DNA of 58,274 nucleotides, taken from NCBI RefSeq assembly GCF_029067145.1, contig NZ_JAIEFA010000034.1:1-58274 (forward strand), written 5' to 3'. The number at the start of each line of letters is the position of its first letter. The stretch's first letter is position 1. The stretch comes from Helicobacter sp. Its GTDB lineage: Bacteria; Campylobacterota; Campylobacteria; Campylobacterales; Helicobacteraceae. Shown here piece after piece: positions 1-8,479 of this stretch. Under the pieces are notes generated by a model. That model searched no databases and had not been told where the DNA came from. It saw nothing but the letters and a program-made list of their open reading frames with translations. The translations under genes and the position numbers were made by a program.

Positions 1-61
1 CCGCAGGAATAGCCTTTAAGTAAAATAAGATTTTTGTGGTTTGTTTGAATTGTAAAAGCAT
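1..61 (-). CDS. Possible 5' end of a gene running off the left edge
   Basis: An ATG on the minus strand at 61-59 is preceded by an AAGGA-like ribosome binding site and opens a frame (MLLQFKQTTKILFYLKAIPA) that stays open to the window edge. Only 20 codons are visible, so no family can be assigned. A competing ATG at 66-64 stops after 16 codons. This could be chance; the rest of positions 62-210 is AT-rich and shows no gene. Confidence 0.25.
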   Translation of the reverse strand, partial: MLLQFKQTTKILFYLKAIPA

Positions 62-210
62 TTCATTCCTTAAATGCGCTCCAATAATAGAATAAATTTC
101 TAATCCATAGTGAAGCTAAACAAAGGCTTATTTTATAGAGAATAAAATTAAGATTCCATAAAGTTATATCAATCCATTAAAATTTACGAGAATTAAAGAA
201 AAAGGGAGAA

Positions 211-287
211 TGGTACGCCCGGAGGAATTCGAATCCCCGACCTACAGGACCGCAACCTGTTGCTCTATCCAGCTGAGCTACGGACGC
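211..287 (-). tRNA. tRNA-Arg (anticodon GCG)
   Basis: The minus strand folds as a complete 77-nt cloverleaf: acceptor GCGTCCG pairing with CGGGCGT, D-arm GCTC/GAGC, anticodon stem ACAGG/CCTGT around loop TTGCGGT, T-loop TTCGAAT, and an encoded CCA. The anticodon GCG reads CGC (Arg). It lies 5 nt from the tRNA-Ala gene in the same orientation, so the two are probably cotranscribed. Confidence 0.95.
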
Positions 288-292
288 ATATA

Positions 293-368
293 TGGTGGAG
301 TGTAGGAGGTTCGAACTCCTGACCTCAACGCTGCCAGCGTTGCGCTCTCCCAGCTGAGCTAACACCCC
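293..368 (-). tRNA. tRNA-Ala (anticodon GGC)
   Basis: This 76-nt cloverleaf on the minus strand has acceptor GGGGTGT/ACACTCC, anticodon loop CTGGCAG, T-loop TTCGAAC and an encoded CCA. The anticodon GGC reads GCC (Ala), and the acceptor stem carries the G3:U70 wobble pair that alanyl-tRNA synthetase recognises. It lies 44 bp downstream of the coaE stop and just upstream of tRNA-Arg. Confidence 0.96.
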
Positions 369-412
369 TACACTTTTACTAAAAGGCGCAATTATAGCAA
401 ACAAAGCTTAAA

Positions 413-1024
413 TTAAATTTTAAGCTTTTGTAGAGAGTGCAAATAAGTCTCCACCGCACTTTGCAATTCCTCTAAGCTCCCAGAATTGTCAATCACATAG
501 CTAGCCATTGCGCGTTTATCCTCTAATGGCATTTGCGATTCTATTCGGCAAAGCGCATCTTGCTCGCTTAAGCCATTGCGTTTTTTAAGACGTTCAATCT
601 GCAAATCCTTTGTTGCGTAAATCAATAAGGATTGCTGAATCGGATAATGTTTCGTCTCAAAAAATAAAGGAATGTCAATAAAATATAAAACCTTTTTGCT
701 TTCTTGTTTTTGCGCTTGTTGCAGAATCTCTTTTCGGACTTTTGGGTGCAAAATGGATTCCAACTTGCCCCTAGCAACTTTGTCTGCAAATACAATCTTT
801 CCTAGTTTTTGCCTATCAATCTTTAATGCGCAATCGCCACAATCTGCGCTTAAGATTCCATTGCCAAAAACTGCAACCACTTCTTTTGCACTAGAATTCA
901 ACATCGTATGCGCAATCTCATCTGCACAAATAATATGATACCCATAAAGCTTGAGCAGTGAAGCCACTGTGCTTTTGCCACTTGCGATTCCACCGCTTAA
1001 TGCAATAGCATATCTAAGATTCAA
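413..1024 (-). CDS. coaE: Dephospho-CoA kinase
   Basis: CoaE phosphorylates the 3'-hydroxyl of dephospho-CoA with ATP, the last step of coenzyme A synthesis, in the cytoplasm. The 203-aa product has the expected length and a P-loop GGIASGKST at residues 11-19, followed by the ADE segment and a long helical C-terminus typical of the family. The start codon is TTG (1024-1022) and shares four bases (TTGA) with the speE stop, so the two genes look translationally coupled. The coaE-speE order matches what I recall from H. pylori. The other half of late CoA synthesis, coaD, is also in this window (near 50.4 kb). Confidence 0.95.
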   Translation of the reverse strand: MNLRYAIALSGGIASGKSTVASLLKLYGYHIICADEIAHTMLNSSAKEVVAVFGNGILSADCGDCALKIDRQKLGKIVFADKVARGKLESILHPKVRKEILQQAQKQESKKVLYFIDIPLFFETKHYPIQQSLLIYATKDLQIERLKKRNGLSEQDALCRIESQMPLEDKRAMASYVIDNSGSLEELQSAVETYLHSLQKLKI

Positions 1025-1824
1025 TTTTTCGCTACTCCAGAAAGTGCGGTTTTAACGGATTTTGGCAATACAAATGCACTCAAATGTAAATTTGCGTGAT
1101 AATATTGCAATCCCTCTAACATATCTGCGCGTTGCAGCTGAATATCCGCTGTGGGGTGATAGACTTTAGAGGCGAAAATATAGCAATCTTGCAAAAGAGA
1201 CAAAGGCGCAAAACAAGGCATTTTTACCCTAAAATCCCCCAAAGATTCCAACAAACGCTTGACTTCTAAGGTTTCTAAGAGAATCTGTGGTGATTTTATC
1301 ATCAAGATTCCCTTTTCCTCTAGCAAAGACTGATAATCCTGCGCTTGCTGTGTAGAATCCAAAAGCAAGATAATATCATAACTTGCCCGATTTTCTTGTG
1401 TATTTTGCTTTAAAAATTCTTTGTTTTGCTGTGGAATCAAAGTAAAGCGTGGGGATTCCATCACTTCTTTATAATGCGGAAAAAAGCTAACAAGCGATTC
1501 TAGAACTTTTAAATCAAATTGTAAAAAATCTACACATAAATCTTGATGACGCAAAAATTCAAAAGCAATTTCTAAGTTGAAACTTCCCGCAATCAATACG
1601 CGCTTGGGCGCTTTGTGCGAACAAGCCAAGAGATGTGCCAAAAACTCACTTTGCACACAAAGCATCTTTTGAAGCAACATTCCCTCCTCTAGCAAGGCAA
1701 TCTCGCCGAATGCTTCGGAGGTAAAAAGCTCCAATGTATGCCTTTCGCCTTTGACTTCGTGTAATTTGCGTTCTATTTTATATTCTTGTTGAAATTTATC
1801 GTTATAGGATTTTGTAACCCACAT
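1021..1824 (-). CDS. speE: Spermidine synthase-like protein
   Basis: The product is a Rossmann-fold aminopropyltransferase that would move an aminopropyl group from decarboxylated SAM to putrescine. The 267-aa protein resembles the divergent Helicobacter SpeE. It has the N-terminal beta domain (HTLELFTSEAFGEIALLEEG, about residues 29-48), a shortened nucleotide-binding segment (KRVLIAGSFNLE, about 74-85) and the FPHYKEV stretch. The canonical glycine-rich motif and gatekeeping loop are weak, so activity is inferred from family and context. Its end overlaps coaE by four bases. The aguB-like gene near 42.3 kb could supply putrescine. Confidence 0.85.
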   Translation of the reverse strand: MWVTKSYNDKFQQEYKIERKLHEVKGERHTLELFTSEAFGEIALLEEGMLLQKMLCVQSEFLAHLLACSHKAPKRVLIAGSFNLEIAFEFLRHQDLCVDFLQFDLKVLESLVSFFPHYKEVMESPRFTLIPQQNKEFLKQNTQENRASYDIILLLDSTQQAQDYQSLLEEKGILMIKSPQILLETLEVKRLLESLGDFRVKMPCFAPLSLLQDCYIFASKVYHPTADIQLQRADMLEGLQYYHANLHLSAFVLPKSVKTALSGVAKN

Positions 1825-1897
1825 ATTTTTCCTTTATTCGTCTTAAATCTCAAAAGCCTATTGTAATTTTGGTAAAAATATCTTTAAACTTATACTT

Positions 1898-2431
1898 TTA
1901 GTTTAATACCAAATAAAAATCTTTTCCGATAAAGAAAATTTTACTCATTCCCTTGCTTTCTTCTACTACAAGAATCTTTGTAGAAGCATTAAGAAAGTTC
2001 TGCACCAAAATATCTTCGTGTGTCATAGTATTGGGTTCGCACATTTTACGTGTCATTCCGATATTGTCTAGGTGGAGAGATTGCTCTTGAATCAAATAAC
2101 CTCCAAAGAATTGATTACACCCAAAAGTGCCATTGATTTGATTTTTAGAAAATCGCAAAATCGGAGGATTTTCTACATTTTTTGCCAAAATAATGGTTTT
2201 ACCTTTGAAATGATACGAATGGATTTTCCATTCTTCTTTGGATTCTAAAAGCCTTACAAAATCCACTTCCTCGCAATTCTTAGCCGTCTTGGTTTCCTGA
2301 TGATAGCAAGGGACTAATTTCGGGTCATTGGGAGTAACAGAATTAGAACTACAACCCACAGAGACAAAAGCTACCGCACTCATCACCATACCAAACAAAC
2401 TCCATTTAAAAATTTCTTGCATTTTACTCAT
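1898..2431 (-). CDS. META-domain (HslJ-like) lipoprotein
   Basis: This is a 177-aa predicted lipoprotein: a hydrophobic stretch at about residues 11-26 ends in the lipobox VSVGC with lipidation at Cys27. The C-terminal two thirds look like a META/DUF306 domain, as in HslJ, with the features FSKNQINGTFGCNQFFGGY and IGMTRKMCE. HslJ-type proteins are linked to envelope stress and novobiocin resistance, but the role here is unknown. The start is set by AAGGAGC 8 nt before the ATG at 2431. It lies 9 bp downstream of the SurA-like gene and is probably cotranscribed with it, which fits an envelope function. Confidence 0.8.
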   Translation of the reverse strand: MSKMQEIFKWSLFGMVMSAVAFVSVGCSSNSVTPNDPKLVPCYHQETKTAKNCEEVDFVRLLESKEEWKIHSYHFKGKTIILAKNVENPPILRFSKNQINGTFGCNQFFGGYLIQEQSLHLDNIGMTRKMCEPNTMTHEDILVQNFLNASTKILVVEESKGMSKIFFIGKDFYLVLN

Positions 2432-2440
2432 ACTTGCTCC

Positions 2441-3313
2441 TTAATTTAAACGCACAATATTTACTTTCGCGTTAGAACGCAACTTTTCAAAATATTCATA
2501 AATCAAATAATCCTCTTTTTGCTCCATTATTTTTTGCAAAACTACATTGCGCACATTATCATAAGGTAAAAGCGCGGGATTATTTTTTGCCTTAATCAAA
2601 AACACAACAAATTCATCAGAAACAGGAAAAATCGGGGTAAATCTACCGATTGCTCCTTGTGTAAAAGCACTGACAATTTGCGGGTGTAGCTCCATTGTTT
2701 GCAATACTTCATTTGTCTTTTGCACATCGGACAGAACGACTTTACCATTACTTTGGACAACTTTTTCAAGTGATTTTGCTTCTTTGCTAAAGTATTTGAC
2801 AACATCTATGCTTTGGGGGATAGAAAACTCTTGTTTATGTGTATTATAATAATTTTCAAGCTCTTTTTCATCTACCATTCTCAAGCCCTCTTGCGTGATA
2901 GATTGATAAAGCTTTCTTTTTTGTAAATTGCGTTTAATTTCCTCTTTGTAATGTTCCCAATTTCCACCATTCCCTTGAATATAATTTCTCACTTGCTCCA
3001 ATGTAGCCTTTTTTTGTCTCGCGATTCTTGCAATCTCATCTTGAATCTCTATTTCATTGACAACAATTTTTCTTTTGTCTATTTCCTCTTTATGCAGGCG
3101 GTCATTAATCAGCAAGTCTATTGCAATTTGTTGCGAAACCTTATCGCGTTGCTGAACTTTATAAACCTCCATTAAAGTAACAGGATAATCATTGACGAAA
3201 AATGCGATTCCATTCACGAGAGATGGGGCAGCAAATAAGCTAGAATGAGCTAGCAAAAAACCAAAGCCCACAAAATAAACAAGAAATTTTAGATTCCATT
3301 TGTGTTTTGCCAT
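2441..3313 (-). CDS. SurA-like periplasmic chaperone / peptidyl-prolyl isomerase-type protein
   Basis: This 290-aa protein begins with a signal peptide (hydrophobic core FLVYFVGFGFLLAH, cleavage near FAA-PS, about residue 30) and so acts in the periplasm. Residues 35-150 match the SurA/PpiD N-terminal chaperone domain (VNGIAFFVNDYPVTLMEV, then helices with LLINDRLHKEEIDKR). The following region (about 160-270) resembles a parvulin domain, but its catalytic core is poorly conserved, so a chaperone role in outer-membrane protein folding is likelier than isomerase activity. It belongs to the Campylobacterota group of SurA/PEB4-like proteins; I cannot assign the exact orthologue. The META lipoprotein gene follows 9 bp downstream. 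Confidence 0.8.
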   Translation of the reverse strand: MAKHKWNLKFLVYFVGFGFLLAHSSLFAAPSLVNGIAFFVNDYPVTLMEVYKVQQRDKVSQQIAIDLLINDRLHKEEIDKRKIVVNEIEIQDEIARIARQKKATLEQVRNYIQGNGGNWEHYKEEIKRNLQKRKLYQSITQEGLRMVDEKELENYYNTHKQEFSIPQSIDVVKYFSKEAKSLEKVVQSNGKVVLSDVQKTNEVLQTMELHPQIVSAFTQGAIGRFTPIFPVSDEFVVFLIKAKNNPALLPYDNVRNVVLQKIMEQKEDYLIYEYFEKLRSNAKVNIVRLN

Positions 3314-3369
3314 TACGATTCCTAAATCTAAATTTTAAGCAATTTTAGCAGAATCTCTCTAGGTTTTTG

Positions 3370-4761
3370 TTAAAACGCGCCAAATCTTTTAAGCACATCT
3401 TGCAAAATCCTATCAAAGCATACGAAACTTTCCAAGTCAAGCTCTTCACGCACAGAATGCGGGTGAAAAATATTTGGACCAATGGAAGCAAAACAAATGG
3501 AGGGATATTTTTGTTTTAAGATTCCACATTCAAGCCCCGCGTGGATACTTTTTAATCGTGCTTTGGGATTGTGCTTTTGAGCAATTTGCAAGACATTTTC
3601 CAACAACTCACTTTCCTCTCTCTCCCAAGGTGCATAATAATCCAATAATGCAACTTCAAAACCCAATGCTTCTAGCCTCATTTTCTCTTTTGCGATATTG
3701 TCCTGCATTAAAGATTCTTGATTTCCTCTCCCCATTACCACAAATTCTATCTGCACTTTTTCATCTTGAAGCGTTTGCTGCAAAATCCCAAGATTGCTTG
3801 AGAGAATCGGCTCGGCATTTTGGGAAGCTAGGACACCATTTTGCAAACCCAAAATGGCTTCCAAAAGCTTACATATATCAAAAGCCTTTCTTTGTCCTTC
3901 TTTTTGTCTTTCTTGGGGTTTTTTCATAACTTTGAATCGCGCGCAATCCTCTAAATCTCCTTGTGCGATTCTTTCTAGGATTTCTTTGCATTGTGCCTTT
4001 TTCTCTTGTGGAATCGCAACGGATAAAGTCGCATTCACAGGGATAGAATTGCGCTTCTCACCGCCATAAAACTCTATTGCTAGCGCGCCACATTCTATAA
4101 GAGATTGCGCCACTTTGGCTAATTCTAAAATCGCATTAGGGATTCCTTTGTGGATTTCAATCCCACTATGTCCCCCCATAAAGCCTTGCGTGCAAATCTC
4201 CCAAATCTCACAATCTTGTGCGATTTCAATGCTTGGAAAAGACATTTTGCATTCCAAATCATAACCGCCTGCGCACGAGCATACTACCTCATCTATCTCC
4301 TCACTATCACAATTTAGCGTATATGGAGCTAAAAGGGGCAATGCAATCTCCCTTGCTCCTATCATTCCGACTTCCTCATCTATCGTAAAGAGGCATTCTA
4401 TATTTTGACAATCCCTTAATGCAAGCAACATACAAGCTAAAGCCACACCATTGTCTGCCCCCAAACTAGAATCCTCTGCACACAAAAATGCTTTGCCTTT
4501 GCGCTCTATAAACTTGGGTTTTACCAAAAATTGTGCAGATTGTCCCACATATACCATATCATAATGTCCTTGTAAGCACAACTTCGGTAAGCCTTTTGTG
4601 CATAGCACATTGCCCGCTGTATCGCATTGCACTTTTGCACCAAACTTTTGCGCTTCCTTGATAATCCATTCTTTTAATGCTTGTGTTTGGAAGCTTGCGT
4701 GCGGAATCGCACAAATTTCTAAAAACACTTTTAAGGGTTCAAAATTTTCATATTTTTTCAC
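3370..4761 (-). CDS. pepD: PepD-type aminoacyl-histidine dipeptidase (M20 metallopeptidase)
   Basis: PepD hydrolyses dipeptides such as carnosine using two metal ions in the cytoplasm. The 463-aa length is typical. Visible motifs are GHYDM (ligand His66), SSLGADNGVALA (bridging Asp103), TIDEEVGM (catalytic Glu129 and ligand Glu130), GGHSG in the lid domain and HAGLECG near the C-terminus. The start codon is GTG at 4761, with AAGGA upstream; the nearby ATG is followed at once by a stop. It lies 11 bp downstream of magIII. No signal peptide is visible. Confidence 0.92.
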   Translation of the reverse strand: MKKYENFEPLKVFLEICAIPHASFQTQALKEWIIKEAQKFGAKVQCDTAGNVLCTKGLPKLCLQGHYDMVYVGQSAQFLVKPKFIERKGKAFLCAEDSSLGADNGVALACMLLALRDCQNIECLFTIDEEVGMIGAREIALPLLAPYTLNCDSEEIDEVVCSCAGGYDLECKMSFPSIEIAQDCEIWEICTQGFMGGHSGIEIHKGIPNAILELAKVAQSLIECGALAIEFYGGEKRNSIPVNATLSVAIPQEKKAQCKEILERIAQGDLEDCARFKVMKKPQERQKEGQRKAFDICKLLEAILGLQNGVLASQNAEPILSSNLGILQQTLQDEKVQIEFVVMGRGNQESLMQDNIAKEKMRLEALGFEVALLDYYAPWEREESELLENVLQIAQKHNPKARLKSIHAGLECGILKQKYPSICFASIGPNIFHPHSVREELDLESFVCFDRILQDVLKRFGAF

Positions 4762-4772
4762 ATTTTTTCCTT

Positions 4773-5456
4773 TTAGATTCTATGAATTTTACAATATTCT
4801 ACAATTTTACCATGAAATCTTGCAAAGAGCAGATTAAGCGGAATCCTAAAGCCATAAAGCGCGCAAACTTTATCATAATTTTCATTCACTCCACTGCTTA
4901 ACCAAGCCTGTAAATCCTCATAAGATTCCAAAGTATAACCATAACTTGAAAGCAGCTTATAAGTGTATCTATCCGCGACCATAACCTCTCTTCCTAACCC
5001 ATAACACAAAATCACATCGCAACTCTCCGCTCCAATGCCCTTTTGACTCAAAAGCCACTGCCTTGAAACTTGCGCACAAAAACTCGCATAATCCCCAAAA
5101 TCTTTTAAAATATTCCGACAAAGTTGCTGGATTCTTGTTGCTTTTTGGCGATAGAATCCGACATTTGAAATGAGATTCTGCAAAGTTGGCAACGAAATTG
5201 TGCTCAAAGAGTTTAGATTCAAAACTTCTTTGTTTCTTAATTTTTCTAACGCGCTAGAAACTTGCTCCCAACGCGTATTTTGCACCAAAATCGCCCCGAC
5301 AACCACCTCAAAACTTAGCGCATTAGGCCACCACCATAAATCTTTTGAAGATTCCAAATCCGCTAGAGAAATCGCTACAAAATCCTGTGGAATCGTGGGT
5401 AAGAGATTCTGCAACTTTAGATATTCTAGTAACTCATAACTATTTGCGATTCTCAT
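4773..5456 (-). CDS. magIII: MagIII-type 3-methyladenine DNA glycosylase (endonuclease III superfamily)
   Basis: This helix-hairpin-helix base-excision enzyme would remove alkylated bases such as 3-methyladenine. The 227-aa protein has the WWWPNALSFE...GAILVQNT opening of H. pylori MagIII, the hairpin QKGIGAESCD (about residues 138-147) and the catalytic Asp162 in VADRYTYK. The C-terminal cysteines of an endonuclease III [4Fe-4S] cluster are absent, as expected for MagIII. Lys139 sits where bifunctional glycosylases place the lyase lysine, but in MagIII it is not thought to act as one (family knowledge). Its start overlaps the rarA stop by 4 bp. Confidence 0.9.
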   Translation of the reverse strand: MRIANSYELLEYLKLQNLLPTIPQDFVAISLADLESSKDLWWWPNALSFEVVVGAILVQNTRWEQVSSALEKLRNKEVLNLNSLSTISLPTLQNLISNVGFYRQKATRIQQLCRNILKDFGDYASFCAQVSRQWLLSQKGIGAESCDVILCYGLGREVMVADRYTYKLLSSYGYTLESYEDLQAWLSSGVNENYDKVCALYGFRIPLNLLFARFHGKIVEYCKIHRI

Positions 5457-6616
5457 TCTCTGCCTTTGATTTTATCTAGCCATTCTTTCAAAGTCTTTTC
5501 AAATCCCTTAGGTAGCCACTCTACAAACTTCAAATCCTTATGGAGATATTTTTGTTCTACAAAACCGCCAAAATCGTGAGGGTAAAGATAGTTTTTGTTA
5601 AATTGCACAATATTTGGCGGAATCGGCTCGTTAGGATTTTGCTCTACATATTTTAATGCCTTATCAATGGCGCAATAAGCACTATTGGATTTGGGCGAAC
5701 TGCTAAGATAAATCACGCATTGCGCTAAGATAATTCTAGCCTCTGGATAACCAATCTTTGCAACACTTTGCAAGGTAGAATTGGCTAAATTTAACGCATT
5801 TGGATTCGCATTTCCGATGTCCTCACTCGCCAAAATCACAAGACGACGCGCGATAAACTCTGGATTCTCACCCCCGCTAATTAAACGCGCAAGATAATAA
5901 ACCGCCGCGTTCTCGTCGCTTCCACGAATGCTTTTAATCATCGCAGAAATCAGATTATAATGCGTATCTAGCTCGCTTGTTCCGCTTAAATTTGTTTTGC
6001 GAAAAGTTTCTAATAACTCCACATTTAAGGGCAACTCTGTGCTTAAGGCACAATCTAGCAGATTCAGCATTGCTCTCGCATCGCCACCACTTGTTTGAAT
6101 CAAAAAATCTTGAATCTCTGAACTTAGTGCGTAAGGCTTTAAAATATTTTCTAAATCCTTTTTCTCTAGGGGATAAAATTCAAATACCATTGAACGCGAG
6201 CGAATCGCTTGAGTGAGGGCAAAATAAGGATTTTCCGTAGAGGCACCCAAAATTAACGCTTGATAATTTTCCATAATGGGCAAAAGTATTTCTTGCTGGG
6301 CTTTGTTTAAACGATGCACTTCATCAATAAAAATCAATGGCTTTTGCAAGGTATTTTGATAATTTTTTAAAATCGCGCGCAATTCCTCTGATTTGAAGCT
6401 TGTCGCATTGAGAGAATAAAAGGGAGAATCTATCGCTCTAGCAATGAGAATCGCAGCACTTGTCTTGCCACTTCCGGGAGGTCCAAAGAAAAAGCTGTGC
6501 GGAATCTTACCGCTCAAAATAAGGCGCATTAAAGGAGCATTTTCTCCAAAAAGATGCGATTGTCCTATGAAATCTTGGAAACTTTTAGGTCTTTTATTGT
6601 ATGCTAAATTTTTCAT
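5453..6616 (-). CDS. rarA: Replication-associated recombination protein A (AAA+ ATPase)
   Basis: RarA/MgsA acts at stalled replication forks. From the chosen ATG at 6616 the protein is 387 aa. An upstream in-frame start is possible, but the 33 extra residues do not look like the family and the ATG has AAGAG upstream. Motifs are Walker A GPPGSGKT (residues 45-52), Walker B FIDEVHR, sensor 1 GASTENP and a C-terminal tetramerisation domain (ARLISGGENPEFIARRL, then NPNEPIPPNIV). It overlaps magIII by 4 bp, making a small DNA-repair operon. The start region faces the small plus-strand gene at 6639. Confidence 0.94.
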   Translation of the reverse strand: MKNLAYNKRPKSFQDFIGQSHLFGENAPLMRLILSGKIPHSFFFGPPGSGKTSAAILIARAIDSPFYSLNATSFKSEELRAILKNYQNTLQKPLIFIDEVHRLNKAQQEILLPIMENYQALILGASTENPYFALTQAIRSRSMVFEFYPLEKKDLENILKPYALSSEIQDFLIQTSGGDARAMLNLLDCALSTELPLNVELLETFRKTNLSGTSELDTHYNLISAMIKSIRGSDENAAVYYLARLISGGENPEFIARRLVILASEDIGNANPNALNLANSTLQSVAKIGYPEARIILAQCVIYLSSSPKSNSAYCAIDKALKYVEQNPNEPIPPNIVQFNKNYLYPHDFGGFVEQKYLHKDLKFVEWLPKGFEKTLKEWLDKIKGRE

Positions 6617-6638
6617 TTTCACTCTTTTAAGGAAAAAT

Positions 6639-6728
6639 ATGTCAAGGTTTGTTCCTTTGCTACTTGGGATTTTCGCCGCTTTTATGGTGCTTTTTATGAT
6701 GTATGGTATAGGCAATCCTGTATTTTAA
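6639..6728 (+). CDS. Candidate 29-residue single-pass membrane protein
   Basis: On the plus strand TTAAGGAAAAATATG gives a strong ribosome binding site and an ATG at 6639. The 29 codons encode one hydrophobic helix (FVPLLLGIFAAFMVLFMMYG, residues 4-23) with Arg3 before it and an uncharged tail, as expected for an N-in single-pass microprotein. It is the only plus-strand gene between rarA and the LOG-family gene, diverging from rarA by 22 bp and ending 9 bp before the convergent LOG gene stop. Function is unknown; small proteins of this type often attach to larger membrane complexes. Translation is not proven. Confidence 0.5.
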   Translation: MSRFVPLLLGIFAAFMVLFMMYGIGNPVF

Positions 6729-6737
6729 CAGGATTAC

Positions 6738-7391
6738 TCATTGGTTTTGATATTTTTTTAAAATCTTTAAAACCTTTTTGGGCTTGTTTGCGATTTGGAT
6801 TAACTCTAATTCCTGTTTTGAAATAACACCCTCCTTTAACATCGTGCATTGAAGCCATTGCATAAATCCTTTCCAATAATCTTTGCCATACAAAATTATT
6901 GGGATTCTTTTGTGCTTACCTGTCGCAATTAGCACCAAAACTTCGCTCAATTCATCTAAAGTGCCAAATCCTCCAACTGCCACAATAAATGCGGTAGAAT
7001 TATAATTAAAAACGATTTTTCGGCTGAAAAAATTTTGAAATTTCAGCGGCACTTCTACATAAGGATTCATTTGCTGTTCGTGGGGAAGTTGGATATTCAA
7101 ACCAATAGATACAACCGAATGATTTTTCAAGCTTGCGTTAGGAGATACCAAACCTTGAGTTTTTTTGTATTGTATCAGCCCGCGATTCGCCGCTTCCATA
7201 ATCCCGGGACCGCCCCCTGTCATAATAGAATAACCCTCTGCACCAAGCTTTTGCGCTAGCTTCACAATGGATTGATAGGCTTTACTCTCGCAACCCACAC
7301 GAGCTCCGCCAAAAATCGTAACAATATTATCCAAATTTTCTAAAGTCTTTAATCCCTCTTTAATCTCTGCTTTTAATGCACCTAAATCCAT
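6738..7391 (-). CDS. LOG family protein (TIGR00730, lysine-decarboxylase-like)
   Basis: LOG-family proteins are Rossmann-fold nucleotide 5'-monophosphate phosphoribohydrolases (nucleoside monophosphate to base plus ribose 5-phosphate); 'lysine decarboxylase' labels are misleading. The 217-aa product shows GGARVGCESKAY near the N-terminus, GGGPGIMEAANRG in the middle and GGFGTLDE, the family's PGGxGTxxE active site with Val in place of Pro. AAGGCT lies before the ATG at 7391. The substrate in this organism is unknown. Confidence 0.88.
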   Translation of the reverse strand: MDLGALKAEIKEGLKTLENLDNIVTIFGGARVGCESKAYQSIVKLAQKLGAEGYSIMTGGGPGIMEAANRGLIQYKKTQGLVSPNASLKNHSVVSIGLNIQLPHEQQMNPYVEVPLKFQNFFSRKIVFNYNSTAFIVAVGGFGTLDELSEVLVLIATGKHKRIPIILYGKDYWKGFMQWLQCTMLKEGVISKQELELIQIANKPKKVLKILKKYQNQ

Positions 7392-7441
7392 TTTTAGCCT
7401 TTTTAAATTGTTTGATTGATAAATGTTAAGAAAGTTTTATG

Positions 7442-7518
7442 TGGTACGCTCAGAGGGAGTCGAACCCCCAACCCTCAGATCCGAAGTCTGATGCTCTATC
7501 CAATTGAGCTATGAACGC
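7442..7518 (-). tRNA. tRNA-Arg (anticodon TCG)
   Basis: The minus strand forms a 77-nt cloverleaf with acceptor GCGTTCA/TGAGCGT, anticodon stem TCAGA/TCTGA around loop CTTCGGA, T-loop TTCGACT and an encoded CCA. The anticodon TCG reads CGA and possibly CGG (Arg). It stands alone between the LOG-family gene and the divergent znuA-like gene. Confidence 0.94.
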
Positions 7519-7540
7519 GTTTTTAAAATTTAAAATAAGG

Positions 7541-7546
7541 TATAAT
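7541..7546 (+). promoter_or_regulatory. -10 box of the znuA-like gene
   Basis: GGTATAATAATA contains a perfect TATAAT hexamer 40 bp before the start codon. No clear -35 is seen, as is usual for Campylobacterota sigma-70 promoters. No convincing Zur or Fur operator was recognised. Confidence 0.6.
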
Positions 7547-7586
7547 AATATCTCAAAAAAATTTAATAATTACTAAAAGGGAAGAA

Positions 7587-8435
7587 ATGAAAAAGTTATT
7601 CTTGGCTTTGCTGTGGATAAGCCAAATCGCTTTTGCACAGGAAGCACGACAAATCATTGCAGTAAGCATTCCTATGCAACAAGAGTTTGTGCAAAAAATC
7701 GCAGGCGATAGATACGAGGTTGTCTCACTTGTAAAACTCGGTATGAATCCCCACGATTTTGAACCAAAATTTTCAGATGTTAAAAAAGTAAATTCTGCTT
7801 TGGCTTATTTTGGTATTGGTATTGAGTTTGAAGCCGTTTGGCTCACGCGATTCCAAGCGCAAAACAAGGCGATGAAAGTTTATGACAATAGTTTAGGAAT
7901 CGCAAAAATCAACTTCGCGCATTCGCACGAAAAACACGAGGAACATTATGAGGGAGACACGCATATTTGGCTCTCTACGCAAAACGCCAAACAAATTGCA
8001 CGCAATATTTACGAAGCCTTACAAGAATTAGACCCAAAGGCAGATTATTCAAAGACTTATCAAGCTCTCCTTGCTGAAATCCAACAAACCGATATGCAAT
8101 TAAGGCAAATCTTAAATACACTGCCAAGCCATCAGAAATTTGTTGTTTTTCACCCTATGCTTGGGTATTTTGCTAGAGATTATCAGTTAGAGGAAATTGC
8201 GATTGAAATTGAGGGAAAAAGCCCAAAAATGCAAGAAATGATAAGAGTGATTCAAACAATTAAAGAAAATCATCTGAAAATCATTTTTGCCCAACCGGAA
8301 TTTTCTACCAAAGCCGCAGAATTTATTGCCAAAGAAAGCGGCGCGCAACTAGGGTTTTTCTCGCCTTTGCAAATCCCTTGGAGCGAAAATCTTTTGGAGT
8401 TTGCCAAAACTTTAAGAGAAAATGCGTTGAGATAA
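7587..8435 (+). CDS. znuA: ZnuA-like zinc ABC transporter substrate-binding protein
   Basis: This periplasmic binding protein captures Zn(II) (possibly Mn(II)) for an ABC importer. The 282-aa protein has a signal peptide with probable cleavage at AFA-QEA (about residue 17). The cluster A-1 ligand His56 in MNPHDFEP, a histidine- and acid-rich loop (HSHEKHEEH, residues 112-120) before His126, and FHPMLGYF with the next ligand histidine are all visible. The His-rich loop favours zinc. AAGGGAAGAA precedes the ATG. The matching permease and ATPase genes (znuB, znuC) are not in this window, so it is an isolated component here. Confidence 0.88.
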   Translation: MKKLFLALLWISQIAFAQEARQIIAVSIPMQQEFVQKIAGDRYEVVSLVKLGMNPHDFEPKFSDVKKVNSALAYFGIGIEFEAVWLTRFQAQNKAMKVYDNSLGIAKINFAHSHEKHEEHYEGDTHIWLSTQNAKQIARNIYEALQELDPKADYSKTYQALLAEIQQTDMQLRQILNTLPSHQKFVVFHPMLGYFARDYQLEEIAIEIEGKSPKMQEMIRVIQTIKENHLKIIFAQPEFSTKAAEFIAKESGAQLGFFSPLQIPWSENLLEFAKTLRENALR

Positions 8436-8479
8436 TGCGCTAGAATCTCCATTTTAAGAGAATGACACCTTGCTTTTCT

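Noticed and set aside
177..404. A 75-codon frame on the minus strand
   Set aside because: It runs through both tRNA genes; its sequence (VLAQLGERNAGSVEVRSSNL) is the familiar translation of tRNA genes.
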